A DNA stretch of 64,000 nt from CAG-390 sp045541375 (GTDB lineage Bacteria > Bacillota > Clostridia > Oscillospirales > CAG-272), in the NCBI GenBank assembly GCA_045541375.1, contig JAZQJB010000108.1, positions 10,100 to 74,099 of the forward strand, given 5' to 3'. Below, one piece after another: positions 17,765 through 25,985 of this stretch (its first letter is position 1; every line of letters begins with the position of its first letter). The position numbers and the translations under genes were made by a program. Under the pieces are notes generated by a model. It saw only the letters and a program-made list of their open reading frames with translations, was not told the origin of the DNA and ran no database searches.

Positions 17765-18256
17765 ATGTCAAGCAGAATTTCAAAAGAAAACTATTATCTT
17801 GATATCGCGCAGACCGTAAGCGAGCGCAGCACTTGCCTGCGCCGCCGCTTTGGCGCGATCATCGTCAAAAATGACAGTATAATTGCAACAGGCTACAACG
17901 GCGCACCCCGCGGACGCAAGAATTGCGACGACCTCGGCTATTGCTTCCGCGAAAAGCTCGGCATCCCGAGAGGCGAAAGATACGAGATGTGCCGCTCTGT
18001 CCACGCAGAGGCAAATGCCATCATTGCCGCACCCCGCGAGCAGATGCTCGGCTCGACTCTTTACATGGTCTGCACCTCGCCCGTTGACGGTTCTGTTATG
18101 GCGGGTACCACGAGCTGTATGATGTGCAAGAAGCTCGCCATCAATGCGGGCATCGAAAAGCTCGTCGTTCGCGATGACAAGGAGAATTTCCGCGTCATCA
18201 ACGTCAGCGACTGGATCGATGACGACGATTCTCTCGCAGGTAAATTCGGTTATTGA
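17765..18256 (+). CDS. deoxycytidylate deaminase (ComEB-like)
   Basis: 163 aa. The zinc site is complete: HAEANAI for the His and catalytic Glu, then TSCMMCKK for the two cysteines (C-x-x-C). NGAPRGRKNC and the overall length fit dCMP deaminase, which makes dUMP for thymidylate synthesis. It lies 10 bases after galU and is followed by a small lipoprotein, all in one apparent operon running on to dnaI. Confidence 0.92.
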   Translation: MSSRISKENYYLDIAQTVSERSTCLRRRFGAIIVKNDSIIATGYNGAPRGRKNCDDLGYCFREKLGIPRGERYEMCRSVHAEANAIIAAPREQMLGSTLYMVCTSPVDGSVMAGTTSCMMCKKLAINAGIEKLVVRDDKENFRVINVSDWIDDDDSLAGKFGY

Positions 18257-18269
18257 TAGGGAGGATGAA

Positions 18270-18914
18270 ATGAAAACTTTTAAAAGGATTCTTTGTTTTT
18301 CTTTGGCTCTTATCTGCCTTGTTCTGTCGCTTACATCCTGCTCTAACAGAATGGTAATGACCGGCAGAGGGCTTACAAACAAAAAGACGGGTATTGAGTA
18401 TTCTTACGTTCTCAATCCCGCGTATCAACCCATTGAGTACTCCGACGAAGCTTATACAAAATGGAAGTACAACAAGATTACGGTTGAGTATTTTTCCATC
18501 AAAGGGCTTAAGGAAGATGAATGGCTTTATTGTCCCACCCTCGGCGAGTTACTTTGTTCGACGGGCGAGGAGCTCCCCGAGCTTGGCGGATTTGAGTCGA
18601 ACGGCGCTCTGATCTGTATCGAGGCTACCATCCCCTATTCGATCTACGAGATCAAGGATCAGGAGTTTATCGACAAGATAGTGGCAAGATACACAGATCC
18701 CGCAACCCCCTCATATTCCACTGTTATGGCAACCTCGAACTATTCGATCAAGTTCACGTCCGAAAAGTACCCCGAGTTTTATTACAGCCTTGTGCTCGTT
18801 GCTGACGTTGACGGCACCTACATTCACGACAGAATGACGGGCAGATACATAGACATGGGCAATCTTTTCGATGAATACGAGCTTTACGATCTCGGGGAAT
18901 ACGACGAAGAATGA
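18270..18914 (+). CDS. small lipoprotein of unknown function
   Basis: About 214 aa. Signal peptide MKTFKRILCFSLALICLVLSL leads to lipobox LTSC (Cys25 region). The mature part has no family motif I recognise; it is rich in Tyr and acidic residues. The start ATG at 18270 follows GGGAGG at the right distance, whereas the open frame extends upstream into the deaminase gene. Its TGA overlaps the ATG of rimI by 4 bases, so it is translated together with housekeeping genes. Function is unknown. Confidence 0.8.
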   Translation: MKTFKRILCFSLALICLVLSLTSCSNRMVMTGRGLTNKKTGIEYSYVLNPAYQPIEYSDEAYTKWKYNKITVEYFSIKGLKEDEWLYCPTLGELLCSTGEELPELGGFESNGALICIEATIPYSIYEIKDQEFIDKIVARYTDPATPSYSTVMATSNYSIKFTSEKYPEFYYSLVLVADVDGTYIHDRMTGRYIDMGNLFDEYELYDLGEYDEE

Positions 18915-19357
18915 TCGGTCTTGATGTGAGAGAGCTTTCTCCCGAAATGCTCGGCGAGGCGGCAGAGATCGAAAGACTCTGCTTTTCCGAGCCCTGGAGC
19001 CCCGAAGCTCTGCTCTATATGTGCAAGTCACCGAACACCTATGCCGTTGCGGTTATGATCGACGGCAGACTTGCGGCATACGGCGGGTGCGAATTCGTTC
19101 CGCCCGAAGCAAATATCGTGAATATCGCGACACACCCCGATTTTCGCCGACGCGGTTGCGCCTCGGCAGTCATTGACGCGCTTGAAGAATTTCTTTCTTC
19201 AAAGGGCGTGGACAGCATCTTTCTCGAGGTTCGCGTGTCAAATACACCCGCGCGCTCGCTTTATGAGAGCAAGGGCTTTCGCACGGTCGGCGTGCGGAAA
19301 AAATATTACCGCTTCCCAACCGAGGACGCGGCAGTTATGTTAAAAACTTTTGATTGA
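18911..19357 (+). CDS. rimI: ribosomal-protein alanine N-acetyltransferase family
   Basis: 148 aa, RimI length. GNAT motif A appears as IATHPDFRRRGCASAVIDAL, and motif B as LEVRVSNTPARSLYESKGF, which is characteristic of RimI. In Bacillota rimI typically sits next to tsaD, as here. Family members acetylate N-terminal alanines of ribosomal proteins. It overlaps the upstream lipoprotein by 4 bases. Confidence 0.9.
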   Translation: MIGLDVRELSPEMLGEAAEIERLCFSEPWSPEALLYMCKSPNTYAVAVMIDGRLAAYGGCEFVPPEANIVNIATHPDFRRRGCASAVIDALEEFLSSKGVDSIFLEVRVSNTPARSLYESKGFRTVGVRKKYYRFPTEDAAVMLKTFD

Positions 19358-19366
19358 GGCAATTAA

Positions 19367-20392
19367 ATGTTGATTCTTGGAATTGAAACTTCCTGCGACG
19401 AAACAAGCGCCGCCGTTGTCGGCGACATCGGTGAAGGCGGCAAGCTTGTCGCACTTTCGAATATCGTTGCGTCGCAGATAGAAACCCACCGTCTCTACGG
19501 TGGCGTCGTTCCCGAAATTGCGGGTCGCGCGCATATCGAGGCGATCTCGGGCGTTGTTGAACGTGCGCTTTCCGAGGCAAACGTGCAAATATCCGACCTT
19601 GACGGCGTGGCGGTCACCACCCACCCGGGGCTTATCGGCGCGCTCCTTGTCGGCGTAAACTTCGCAAAGGCTTTTGCTTTTGCAAATAAGCTCCCGCTTA
19701 TCTCGGTCAACCATATCCACGCCCACACCGCGGCATCATATCTGACCGAAACACCCCCGAAGCCGCCCTATCTTTCGCTTGTCGTTTCGGGCGGGCACAC
19801 TTCGTTTTATCTTGTAAAATCATATACTGAATACGTCGAGCTCGGCGGCACGCGCGATGACGCGGCAGGAGAGGCTTTTGACAAGATCGGCAGAGTTATC
19901 GGTTTGCAGTATCCCGCAGGCGCAGCTATGGACAGGCTCGCGCACGAGGGTATAGCTTGCGGCAGAAAGCTCGATCTCAAGCTCCCCAGCCCCGCACTTA
20001 CGGGCGATAATCTCGATTTTTCCTTCAGCGGACTCAAAACAGCCGCGCTGAATTATCTCAATAAGCTCGCACAGCAAAAGGTCGAGGTCGATCGCCCCGC
20101 ATTTGCCGCGCTCTATACGGATACCGTTTGTTCCGCAGTGGCAAAGAAGATCCCGCAGGCGATCAAGATTTCGGGCGCAAAGCAGCTCGTTATGTCGGGC
20201 GGCGTTGCGGCAAATTCGCATCTCCGTGCCGCTGTCGGAAAGGCTTGCGAAAAAGCGGGCGCAGAGCTGATCCTTCCGCCCATCTCGCTTTGCGGAGATA
20301 ACGGTGTAATGGTTGCCGCTCAGGGTTACTACGAGCTGAAGGCGGGCAGAGTTGCTGATACCTATCTCAACGCCTCGGCATCCGACGATTGA
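19367..20392 (+). CDS. tsaD: tRNA threonylcarbamoyladenosine transferase subunit
   Basis: 341 aa. ILGIETSCDETSAAVV at the N-terminus, the iron-binding VNHIHAHTAAS (H-x3-H), VVSGGHTSFYLV, and the C-terminal CGDNGVMVAAQG are diagnostic of TsaD/Kae1. It transfers threonylcarbamoyl to A37 of ANN-decoding tRNAs, with TsaB and TsaE elsewhere in the genome. It is adjacent to rimI, as in many Bacillota. Confidence 0.97.
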   Translation: MLILGIETSCDETSAAVVGDIGEGGKLVALSNIVASQIETHRLYGGVVPEIAGRAHIEAISGVVERALSEANVQISDLDGVAVTTHPGLIGALLVGVNFAKAFAFANKLPLISVNHIHAHTAASYLTETPPKPPYLSLVVSGGHTSFYLVKSYTEYVELGGTRDDAAGEAFDKIGRVIGLQYPAGAAMDRLAHEGIACGRKLDLKLPSPALTGDNLDFSFSGLKTAALNYLNKLAQQKVEVDRPAFAALYTDTVCSAVAKKIPQAIKISGAKQLVMSGGVAANSHLRAAVGKACEKAGAELILPPISLCGDNGVMVAAQGYYELKAGRVADTYLNASASDD

Positions 20393-20404
20393 TGGAGAAT
20401 ACCA

Positions 20405-21427
20405 ATGAAAACAAAAGACAATAAAACTCTCCGCGTGAACTACGGACAAGGCGTCATAGTCCTGCCCGAGGCCGTAAATTCCGCACTTTCGTCCGCAAAG
20501 AAGACGGATATTATCGTTCTCATCACACTTCTTTCAGACACGTCCGCCGATGTTCCCGCGCTTGCGGAGAAATGCTCGGTCAGTGAAGATGCGGTTGAAA
20601 AGGCGATCGCTTTCTGGCGCGGCGCGGGAATTCTATCCTTTGAACAGGAAGAGACACCCGTAAAGGAAGAAAAAACTGCAGAAAAGCCCAAAAAGATCGG
20701 CAAGCGCGAGGATCTCGGAACGCTTCCGAACTATTCGAGCTCGGAAATCGCGGGAATGGTCGAAAACGACCGCGAGGTCGCTCTTATGATCGATGAATGC
20801 GAGCGCGCACTCGGAAAGATGCTCCGCGTAGGCGAGATCGCAAAGATCATTGCCCTGCGCGATTACCTCGGCTTTTCACCCGATTACATAACCACACTTT
20901 GTACCTATTGCGCGCAGATAGGCAAGAATTCCGTGCGCTATCTTGAAACCACCGCCATCTCGCTTTACGATGATGGCATTACCGACAAGGAAACTCTCGA
21001 AGAGCATCTTCGCAAGGCACAACAAAAGCACGATCTCGAGGTTCAGATCCGTTCGCTCTTCGGTATGAATATGACCCGCGCGCTGACAACAAGAGAGAAG
21101 AAGTTCATCGAATCCTGGACACAGACGATGGGCTTTGGCATCGAGGTCATCAAGATCGCTTATGAGATCACGATCGACAAGATCAACGAGCCCTCGCTCA
21201 ATTACGCAAACGCCATCCTTGAAAGCTGGAATGCAAGCGGTCTGAAGACTGAAGATGAAGTTCGCGCGCAGATGGCTGCCGAGGCAGAGGCGAAGGGTGA
21301 GCCCGCCGCGGGAAAGAGCTTTGACTCGACCGATTTCTTTGAAGCAGCGCTCCGCCGCAGCTATGAAGGCTCGGGCACGGCACCCGAGATCGCAAAACCC
21401 GCCCCCGCACAAAAGAAAAGAAAGTAA
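20405..21427 (+). CDS. DnaD-domain replication initiation protein
   Basis: 340 aa. An N-terminal winged-helix region is followed by two DnaD/DnaB_2-type domains, the second ending IDKINEPSLNYANAILESWN (residues about 264-283), the signature of the family. A basic, low-complexity tail ends in PAPAQKKRK. These proteins remodel DNA at the origin and help load the replicative helicase. It is directly followed by a DnaI-like ATPase, the expected primosome partner. Confidence 0.9.
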   Translation: MKTKDNKTLRVNYGQGVIVLPEAVNSALSSAKKTDIIVLITLLSDTSADVPALAEKCSVSEDAVEKAIAFWRGAGILSFEQEETPVKEEKTAEKPKKIGKREDLGTLPNYSSSEIAGMVENDREVALMIDECERALGKMLRVGEIAKIIALRDYLGFSPDYITTLCTYCAQIGKNSVRYLETTAISLYDDGITDKETLEEHLRKAQQKHDLEVQIRSLFGMNMTRALTTREKKFIESWTQTMGFGIEVIKIAYEITIDKINEPSLNYANAILESWNASGLKTEDEVRAQMAAEAEAKGEPAAGKSFDSTDFFEAALRRSYEGSGTAPEIAKPAPAQKKRK

Positions 21428-21438
21428 AGAGGCGCAAA

Positions 21439-22407
21439 ATGGGATACAATATAGATAATTTCCGCCGCATTCGCGAGGAATATAAAGAAAAATACAAAAG
21501 GGCAGAGTCGGAGGCTGATGCGCGCCGCCGCGAGCTTTGGTCAAAGATCGACGGTCTCCGCGCACTCGACCGCGCTCTTTCGGACACGGGTCCCAGACTC
21601 CTCAATGCAGTTCTCGGCAAGGGCAACGAGTCCTTCGAGAAGGTGAAACACGATGTCGAAAGGCTCAATTACGAACGCAATCTTCTTCTTGCGACTTACG
21701 GCTACCCCGCAGATTATTCGGATCCCCGATACGAATGCGACCTTTGCTGCGATTCGGGCTACGTTGACGGCGAGATGTGCGAGTGTATGAAGCTCCGCCT
21801 GCGTATGGCAGGTTACGAGAGCGCGGGTATCGCAAAGCTGATGGAAGAGCAGACCTTTGATAATTTCCGCCTTGATTACTACAAAACCAATCCGCGTTCT
21901 TATGAGAATATGAGCTACGTTCTCAAAACAATGAAGGAATATGCCGCTAATTTCGACCCTTACAGTTCGCAGAATCTCCTGCTCCTCGGCGGTACGGGTC
22001 TCGGAAAGACTCATCTTTCGACCGCGCTGACAAGAGCCCTCGTTGACCGCGGCTTTGACGTTGTCTACACAGGCGCGATCGGTATGCTTGCCGATTTCGA
22101 GCGTAACCGCTTCGGCAATTCCGCGGGAAGTGAAAGCGGATACGATATCGACCGATATTACGCCTGCGATCTGCTCATAATCGACGACCTCGGCGCCGAG
22201 GTCTCAAACCAGTTCACGGTAAGCACCATCTATAACGTGCTCAACAGCCGCATCTCGACGGGACTTCCCACCGTGATAAGCACAAACCTCAATCAGAATG
22301 AGCTCAATTCCCGCTATTGGGACAGAATCACAAGCCGCATCCTCGGCGAATTCCGCCCGCTCCTGTTCAGCGGAAGTGATGTGAGAAAGCTGAAATTGAC
22401 GGAATAA
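21439..22407 (+). CDS. DnaI/DnaC-like helicase loader ATPase
   Basis: 322 aa. An N-terminal coiled region of about 80 residues precedes a zinc-binding stretch (CDLCCDSGYVDGEMCECMK) as in DnaI. The AAA+ domain has Walker A LLGGTGLGKTHLS and Walker B LLIIDDLGAE, with a sensor-like VISTNLNQNEL. It should load DnaB-type helicase at the origin. It lies 12 bases after the DnaD-domain gene and shares its operon. Confidence 0.93.
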   Translation: MGYNIDNFRRIREEYKEKYKRAESEADARRRELWSKIDGLRALDRALSDTGPRLLNAVLGKGNESFEKVKHDVERLNYERNLLLATYGYPADYSDPRYECDLCCDSGYVDGEMCECMKLRLRMAGYESAGIAKLMEEQTFDNFRLDYYKTNPRSYENMSYVLKTMKEYAANFDPYSSQNLLLLGGTGLGKTHLSTALTRALVDRGFDVVYTGAIGMLADFERNRFGNSAGSESGYDIDRYYACDLLIIDDLGAEVSNQFTVSTIYNVLNSRISTGLPTVISTNLNQNELNSRYWDRITSRILGEFRPLLFSGSDVRKLKLTE

Positions 22408-22440
22408 CCCCAAAAAAGTGTTTTTAGGAGGTTAGGCAAA

Positions 22441-23124
22441 TTGCGCTTTTTTAAGTATAAAAATGAAAATAAAAATTATAATAATGCTTTGAAAGAGCAA
22501 TACAAAAGTTTGACCGCAGATGAAAAACGTACAGTTCGTAAAGAAAAAAGATTGAGAAAATTCAGTACTATCATTACATTCCTTGTCTTTTTCTCTTGTA
22601 TGTTTTTAGGAATCTATTTGATTTCTTTAATTCCTATCCCTGATTGGTGGCTGTGGGAGATCATTGTTATTATCGGAGAAATTATTCTCGGTTTGCTCTT
22701 GCTCTATGTCAGCGGTATTATAACTTTTGGATTTACTTCGCCTTTATGGAAAAAGCTTGAGTCGTTTCACTTGCCATCTATGAAAAAAGAAATTTTTTCA
22801 AAAGCATGCTCACATTTGCGCGATTATTATGAATTGCAAGAACCCTGTATTGTTACAAAGTGCTTTGAATCAACGGATAAAAGCTTTTCCAATCACGATG
22901 TGTGCATATTTGTCGTTCGTGATGAATTGCGAATTACGGTGGATCTGATGCGTGGCTTCCTTTACGGTTGGAAGGATTTGGGCTGTTATGCATTCAAGCA
23001 GAATGAGATAACCATATTAAAGCATCAAGATGGAAAGCACCTGAGGGCAGAGTTAAATGCGGGAGATGTTTCCTTCTTATTTGGCTACAGAGCCAAAAGC
23101 TTTATAGAAAAGCACTTCCTTTAG
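22441..23124 (+). CDS. hypothetical membrane protein
   Basis: 227 aa from a TTG start preceded by a strong AGGAGG. Residues about 40-60 and 67-90 form two hydrophobic helices separated by a short loop, and the rest is a basic soluble domain of about 140 residues that resembles YcxB-type small domains only loosely. The coding DNA is visibly more A+T-rich than its neighbours, a hint of horizontal acquisition. No family was recognised. A terminator follows at 23145. Confidence 0.72.
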   Translation: MRFFKYKNENKNYNNALKEQYKSLTADEKRTVRKEKRLRKFSTIITFLVFFSCMFLGIYLISLIPIPDWWLWEIIVIIGEIILGLLLLYVSGIITFGFTSPLWKKLESFHLPSMKKEIFSKACSHLRDYYELQEPCIVTKCFESTDKSFSNHDVCIFVVRDELRITVDLMRGFLYGWKDLGCYAFKQNEITILKHQDGKHLRAELNAGDVSFLFGYRAKSFIEKHFL

Positions 23125-23144
23125 TACTCTTGATATATCAATAT

Positions 23145-23185
23145 AAGAATCCCGACAGACGTCAAAATCTGTCGGGATTCTTTTG
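23145..23185 (+). terminator. terminator after the hypothetical membrane protein
   Basis: Fifteen-bp perfect stem (23145-23159 with 23168-23182) around an 8-base loop, followed by further T residues. Confidence 0.9.
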
Positions 23186-23257
23186 CATATTATTGCGACT
23201 TGCGGAAACAATAAAGATTGACAACATAGTCAAATCAAAAATCAAAGGAGCGCAAAA

Positions 23258-23710
23258 ATGCCTCAGATTAAAACCAAGATCACAAGAGCGGTGCTTCTTG
23301 ACGATCTTTATAAAAATCTCAAAATGGGAACCACTTCGACAACCGATATCCTCGGCAGAGTGAGAGACCCCGATCTCCGCGCCGAGATGACCAAGACCAT
23401 TGATGGCTTTGAAGGCCTTGCTTCGCGCGTCTCGAAACTGATGATTGAGGCGGGCATCACACCCAAGGAAGAGAATATGCTTACCAAAGCGGGTGCGAAG
23501 ATAGGTATGGTGATGAATACCGCCACCGATTCCACAAGCGAACATCTTGCAGAGATGATGATCCAGGGACTCACAATGGGAGTAACCGAGCTTTACCGCG
23601 ACATTGGCGAAGCCGAGGAAGTAGGCATCTCCGGCGAAGCACTTTCGCTTGCCAAGGATGCCCTTGCATTTGAAGAAAACGCTGTCGAAAAGTTCAAGAC
23701 TTATCTGTAA
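23258..23710 (+). CDS. small helical protein, ferritin-like (DUF2383-type) candidate
   Basis: 150 aa, almost entirely helical, with four helices of about 28 residues suggested by the heptad pattern. Met-rich segments (MTKTIDGF, EMMIQGLTMGV) and Glu/His in the third helix (STSEHLAEMM) recall a four-helix ferritin-like or DUF2383 fold, but a complete di-iron E..ExxH pair is not evident. It is monocistronic between two terminators and preceded by AAAGGAG. The function is not known. Confidence 0.75.
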   Translation: MPQIKTKITRAVLLDDLYKNLKMGTTSTTDILGRVRDPDLRAEMTKTIDGFEGLASRVSKLMIEAGITPKEENMLTKAGAKIGMVMNTATDSTSEHLAEMMIQGLTMGVTELYRDIGEAEEVGISGEALSLAKDALAFEENAVEKFKTYL

Positions 23711-23714
23711 AACA

Positions 23715-23747
23715 ATATTCCTCGGACATTTCCTGTCCGAGGAATAT
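23715..23747. terminator. convergent terminator
   Basis: Perfect 14-bp stem (23715-23728 with 23734-23747), AT-rich at its base, between the converging genes ending at 23710 and 23752. It can act on both strands. Confidence 0.85.
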
Positions 23748-23751
23748 AATA

Positions 23752-24084
23752 TTATTTAGCATCCTTAGCAGCCTTATCTGCTTCCTTCTGCGCGTCCTTT
23801 TCTGCCTTTGCTTCTTTGATGTCGCGTTCAATTTCCTTTTCGGTCTTGCGGAGTTCCGCGATCCTCGAAAGAGAAGCCTCGATCTTTTCGGCATTGTCGC
23901 TGCCGCCGTTGAGCTTGGCATAAGTCAGCTTGCCGAGTGTGGCATATTCCTTCTCAAGTCTGTTTTTGATGTTTTCAAGCTTTATCTGCATCCCCGCGGC
24001 ATCGGTCAGCCTTACAGCCTCGGAAGAAAGCTTATCGAAAAATCTTCCAGCACCGTCGCAAAATTCGTTCCAAGAGTTTGACAT
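23752..24084 (-). CDS. small coiled-coil protein
   Basis: About 110 aa. Residues 30-110 are strongly charged heptads (EKEIERDIKEAKAEKDAQKE) that predict one long coiled coil ending in KAAKDAK. The N-terminal 30 residues contain SNSWNEFCDGAGRFF, similar to small proteins that carry a helical membrane-proximal segment. The ATG at 24084 follows GGGGGATAACGAT. Several Clostridia encode similar proteins with a C-terminal zinc ribbon; none is seen here. Function is unknown. Confidence 0.78.
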   Translation of the reverse strand: MSNSWNEFCDGAGRFFDKLSSEAVRLTDAAGMQIKLENIKNRLEKEYATLGKLTYAKLNGGSDNAEKIEASLSRIAELRKTEKEIERDIKEAKAEKDAQKEADKAAKDAK

Positions 24085-24170
24085 ATCGTTATCCCCCAAT
24101 CATACATTAATATAATTATAACCTATTTTTCGCTTCTTGTAAATACCTTTGATCAAAAAAGGAGTAAAAA

Positions 24171-24614
24171 ATGAATATCGGAAAGAAGGAATATTCAAAA
24201 TTTGCCGATGCACACGCGCCGAAATCGCATCTTGCGGCGGATACAACACGCGCATTTTTGATCGGCGGGCTCATTTGCGCTGTAGCACAAGGACTCACAA
24301 CACTTTGGAAAAGTCTCGGAATGGTCAAGGAAGACGCGGGACTTCTGACATCCGTAATCCTCGTCGCTGTGGCGGCGTTTCTGACTGCGATCGGTATTTT
24401 TGACAATATCGCAAAGGTTGCGGGTGCGGGCACGCTTGTGCCGATCACGGGTTTTGCAAATTCCGTGGTATCAGCCGCGATAGATTCCAAAAACGAGGGC
24501 TTTGTTCTCGGGCTCGGATCGGGAATATTTACCGTTGCGGGTCCTGTGCTTCTATACGGCACCGCCGCGGGGACTATTTACGGCGTTATTTATTGGATCT
24601 GCTCACTCTTTTGA
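24171..24614 (+). CDS. spoVAC: stage V sporulation protein AC
   Basis: 147 aa. The sequence tracks SpoVAC closely: RAFLIGGLICAVAQGL, a central LTAIGIFDNIAKVAGAGT, VPITGFANSVVSAAID, and GIFTVAGPVLLYGTAAG. It has about four membrane helices. In spore formers SpoVAC is part of the inner-membrane channel that moves calcium-dipicolinate into the forespore. Here it is alone: no spoVAD or spoVAE is adjacent, and the next gene is an unrelated oxidoreductase with its own promoter. The start follows AAAAGGAG. Confidence 0.92.
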   Translation: MNIGKKEYSKFADAHAPKSHLAADTTRAFLIGGLICAVAQGLTTLWKSLGMVKEDAGLLTSVILVAVAAFLTAIGIFDNIAKVAGAGTLVPITGFANSVVSAAIDSKNEGFVLGLGSGIFTVAGPVLLYGTAAGTIYGVIYWICSLF

Positions 24615-24622
24615 AAAAATAC

Positions 24623-24666
24623 TTGACAATCTCCCTAAAATGTTGTAATATTATTATATATTACAA
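24623..24666 (+). promoter_or_regulatory. promoter with overlapping palindromic operator
   Basis: TTGACA (24623-24628), a 17-base spacer and TAATAT (24646-24651) lie upstream of the oxidoreductase at 24688. A 9-bp inverted repeat, TTGTAATAT and ATATTACAA (24643-24651 and 24658-24666, 6 bases between), overlaps the -10 element and is placed as a repressor operator would be. The regulator is not encoded nearby. Confidence 0.65.
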
Positions 24667-24687
24667 TATTAAAGGGGGATCTCTTTT

Positions 24688-25980
24688 ATGGAAAATAAAA
24701 TCAGAATAGGCGTTGTCGGAACGGGCAGAGGAAAGACCTTTATGAAGCCCGCATCTTGCACAGGACTAAAACTTGCTGCTGTTTGCGACCGCAGACCCGA
24801 GAAGCTTGAGGTCATCAAGTCTCAGTACGATACCGACGGCACTCTTATGACCTTTACGGATTACGACGAAATGCTCAAATCGGATATCGACGCCGTCGTT
24901 CTTGCAAACTATTTCAACGAACACGCGGAGTTTGCCATCAAGGCTTTGCGCGCGGGTAAGCACGTTCTTTCCGAGTGCACCGCTATGTCCACTCTCGCAG
25001 AGGGCGTTGCACTTTGCCGCGCGGTTGAAGAGACAGGCAAGATCTACATGATCGCGGAAAACTATCCCTTCACAAAGCAGCGTCTTGAGATCAAGCGCCT
25101 TTATGAATCGGGCGAGCTTGGTGAAATGCTTTACGGTGAGGCTGAATACTGCCACCCGATGTCGAACTCCACTACATATAAATATGCGCCCGGTGAATAC
25201 CATTGGCGAAATCAGATCCCGTCGACCTATTACTGCACTCACGCCATCGCACAGATGATGTATATAACCGGCACTATGCCCGTTCGCGTCAACGGATTTG
25301 TTCCGCAGATCAAGGATCAGAGCTACCGCGAATATGAATTCCGTCAGCAGGATTCGGGCGGAGTTATCGTCTGCCAGATGGATAACGGAGCGGTCGTCCG
25401 CACACTTCAAGGTGCGTTCAGAACTCATTCGGGCATCGCACGTCTTTACGGTACGCACGGCGCAGCTGAGGTCGAAAGATCGACGGGCAACGTTGTCGTT
25501 TACCACTCCGACGTAAGCCGAATGGATCAGCCCGCATACCGCTCATATGCCCCCGATTGGCCCGATTTCGGCGAGCTTGCATCAGCTGCAGGTCACGGCG
25601 GCGGAGACTTCTGGGTACAGTATTACTTCGGCGAGGCTATCCGCAAGAACGAGCAGCCCTATCTCAACGTATACCGCGCTTGCGCAATGTCCTCGGTCGG
25701 AATCCTTGCTTGGAAGTCGGTTCTTTCGGGCGGTCAGCCCTTCGACGTTCCCAAGTGGGATGACGAGGAAGACCGCAAGAAGTATGAAAACGATACTTGG
25801 ACTCCTTTCCTCAAGGAAGGCGATGACCCCGCAGACCATCCCCCTCGCGCAGTAGCTTGGAAGCCCCTTCCCGAAGCACTTGAAAAAGCAAGAGCGGCTT
25901 GGGAAGAGAATGATTACCTCGGTCTCGGCTGGTCGAAGAAGGATATTGATATGTCCTTTGATAAGGTAAAAATGAATTGA
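24688..25980 (+). CDS. Gfo/Idh/MocA family oxidoreductase (atypical motif)
   Basis: 430 aa, longer than usual for the family. The Rossmann motif IRIGVVGTGRGKTFM is at the N-terminus. Where the catalytic-lysine E-K-P normally occurs, the sequence reads HVLSECTAMSTL, lacking the lysine. This is seen in a subgroup with possible glycosidase-like or altered activity. The C-terminal domain is rich in aromatic residues. It is 5 bases from the following lipoprotein gene and is part of a carbohydrate cluster with a GH36 enzyme. It begins after GGGGGAT. Confidence 0.85.
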   Translation: MENKIRIGVVGTGRGKTFMKPASCTGLKLAAVCDRRPEKLEVIKSQYDTDGTLMTFTDYDEMLKSDIDAVVLANYFNEHAEFAIKALRAGKHVLSECTAMSTLAEGVALCRAVEETGKIYMIAENYPFTKQRLEIKRLYESGELGEMLYGEAEYCHPMSNSTTYKYAPGEYHWRNQIPSTYYCTHAIAQMMYITGTMPVRVNGFVPQIKDQSYREYEFRQQDSGGVIVCQMDNGAVVRTLQGAFRTHSGIARLYGTHGAAEVERSTGNVVVYHSDVSRMDQPAYRSYAPDWPDFGELASAAGHGGGDFWVQYYFGEAIRKNEQPYLNVYRACAMSSVGILAWKSVLSGGQPFDVPKWDDEEDRKKYENDTWTPFLKEGDDPADHPPRAVAWKPLPEALEKARAAWEENDYLGLGWSKKDIDMSFDKVKMN

Positions 25981-25985
25981 TCACG

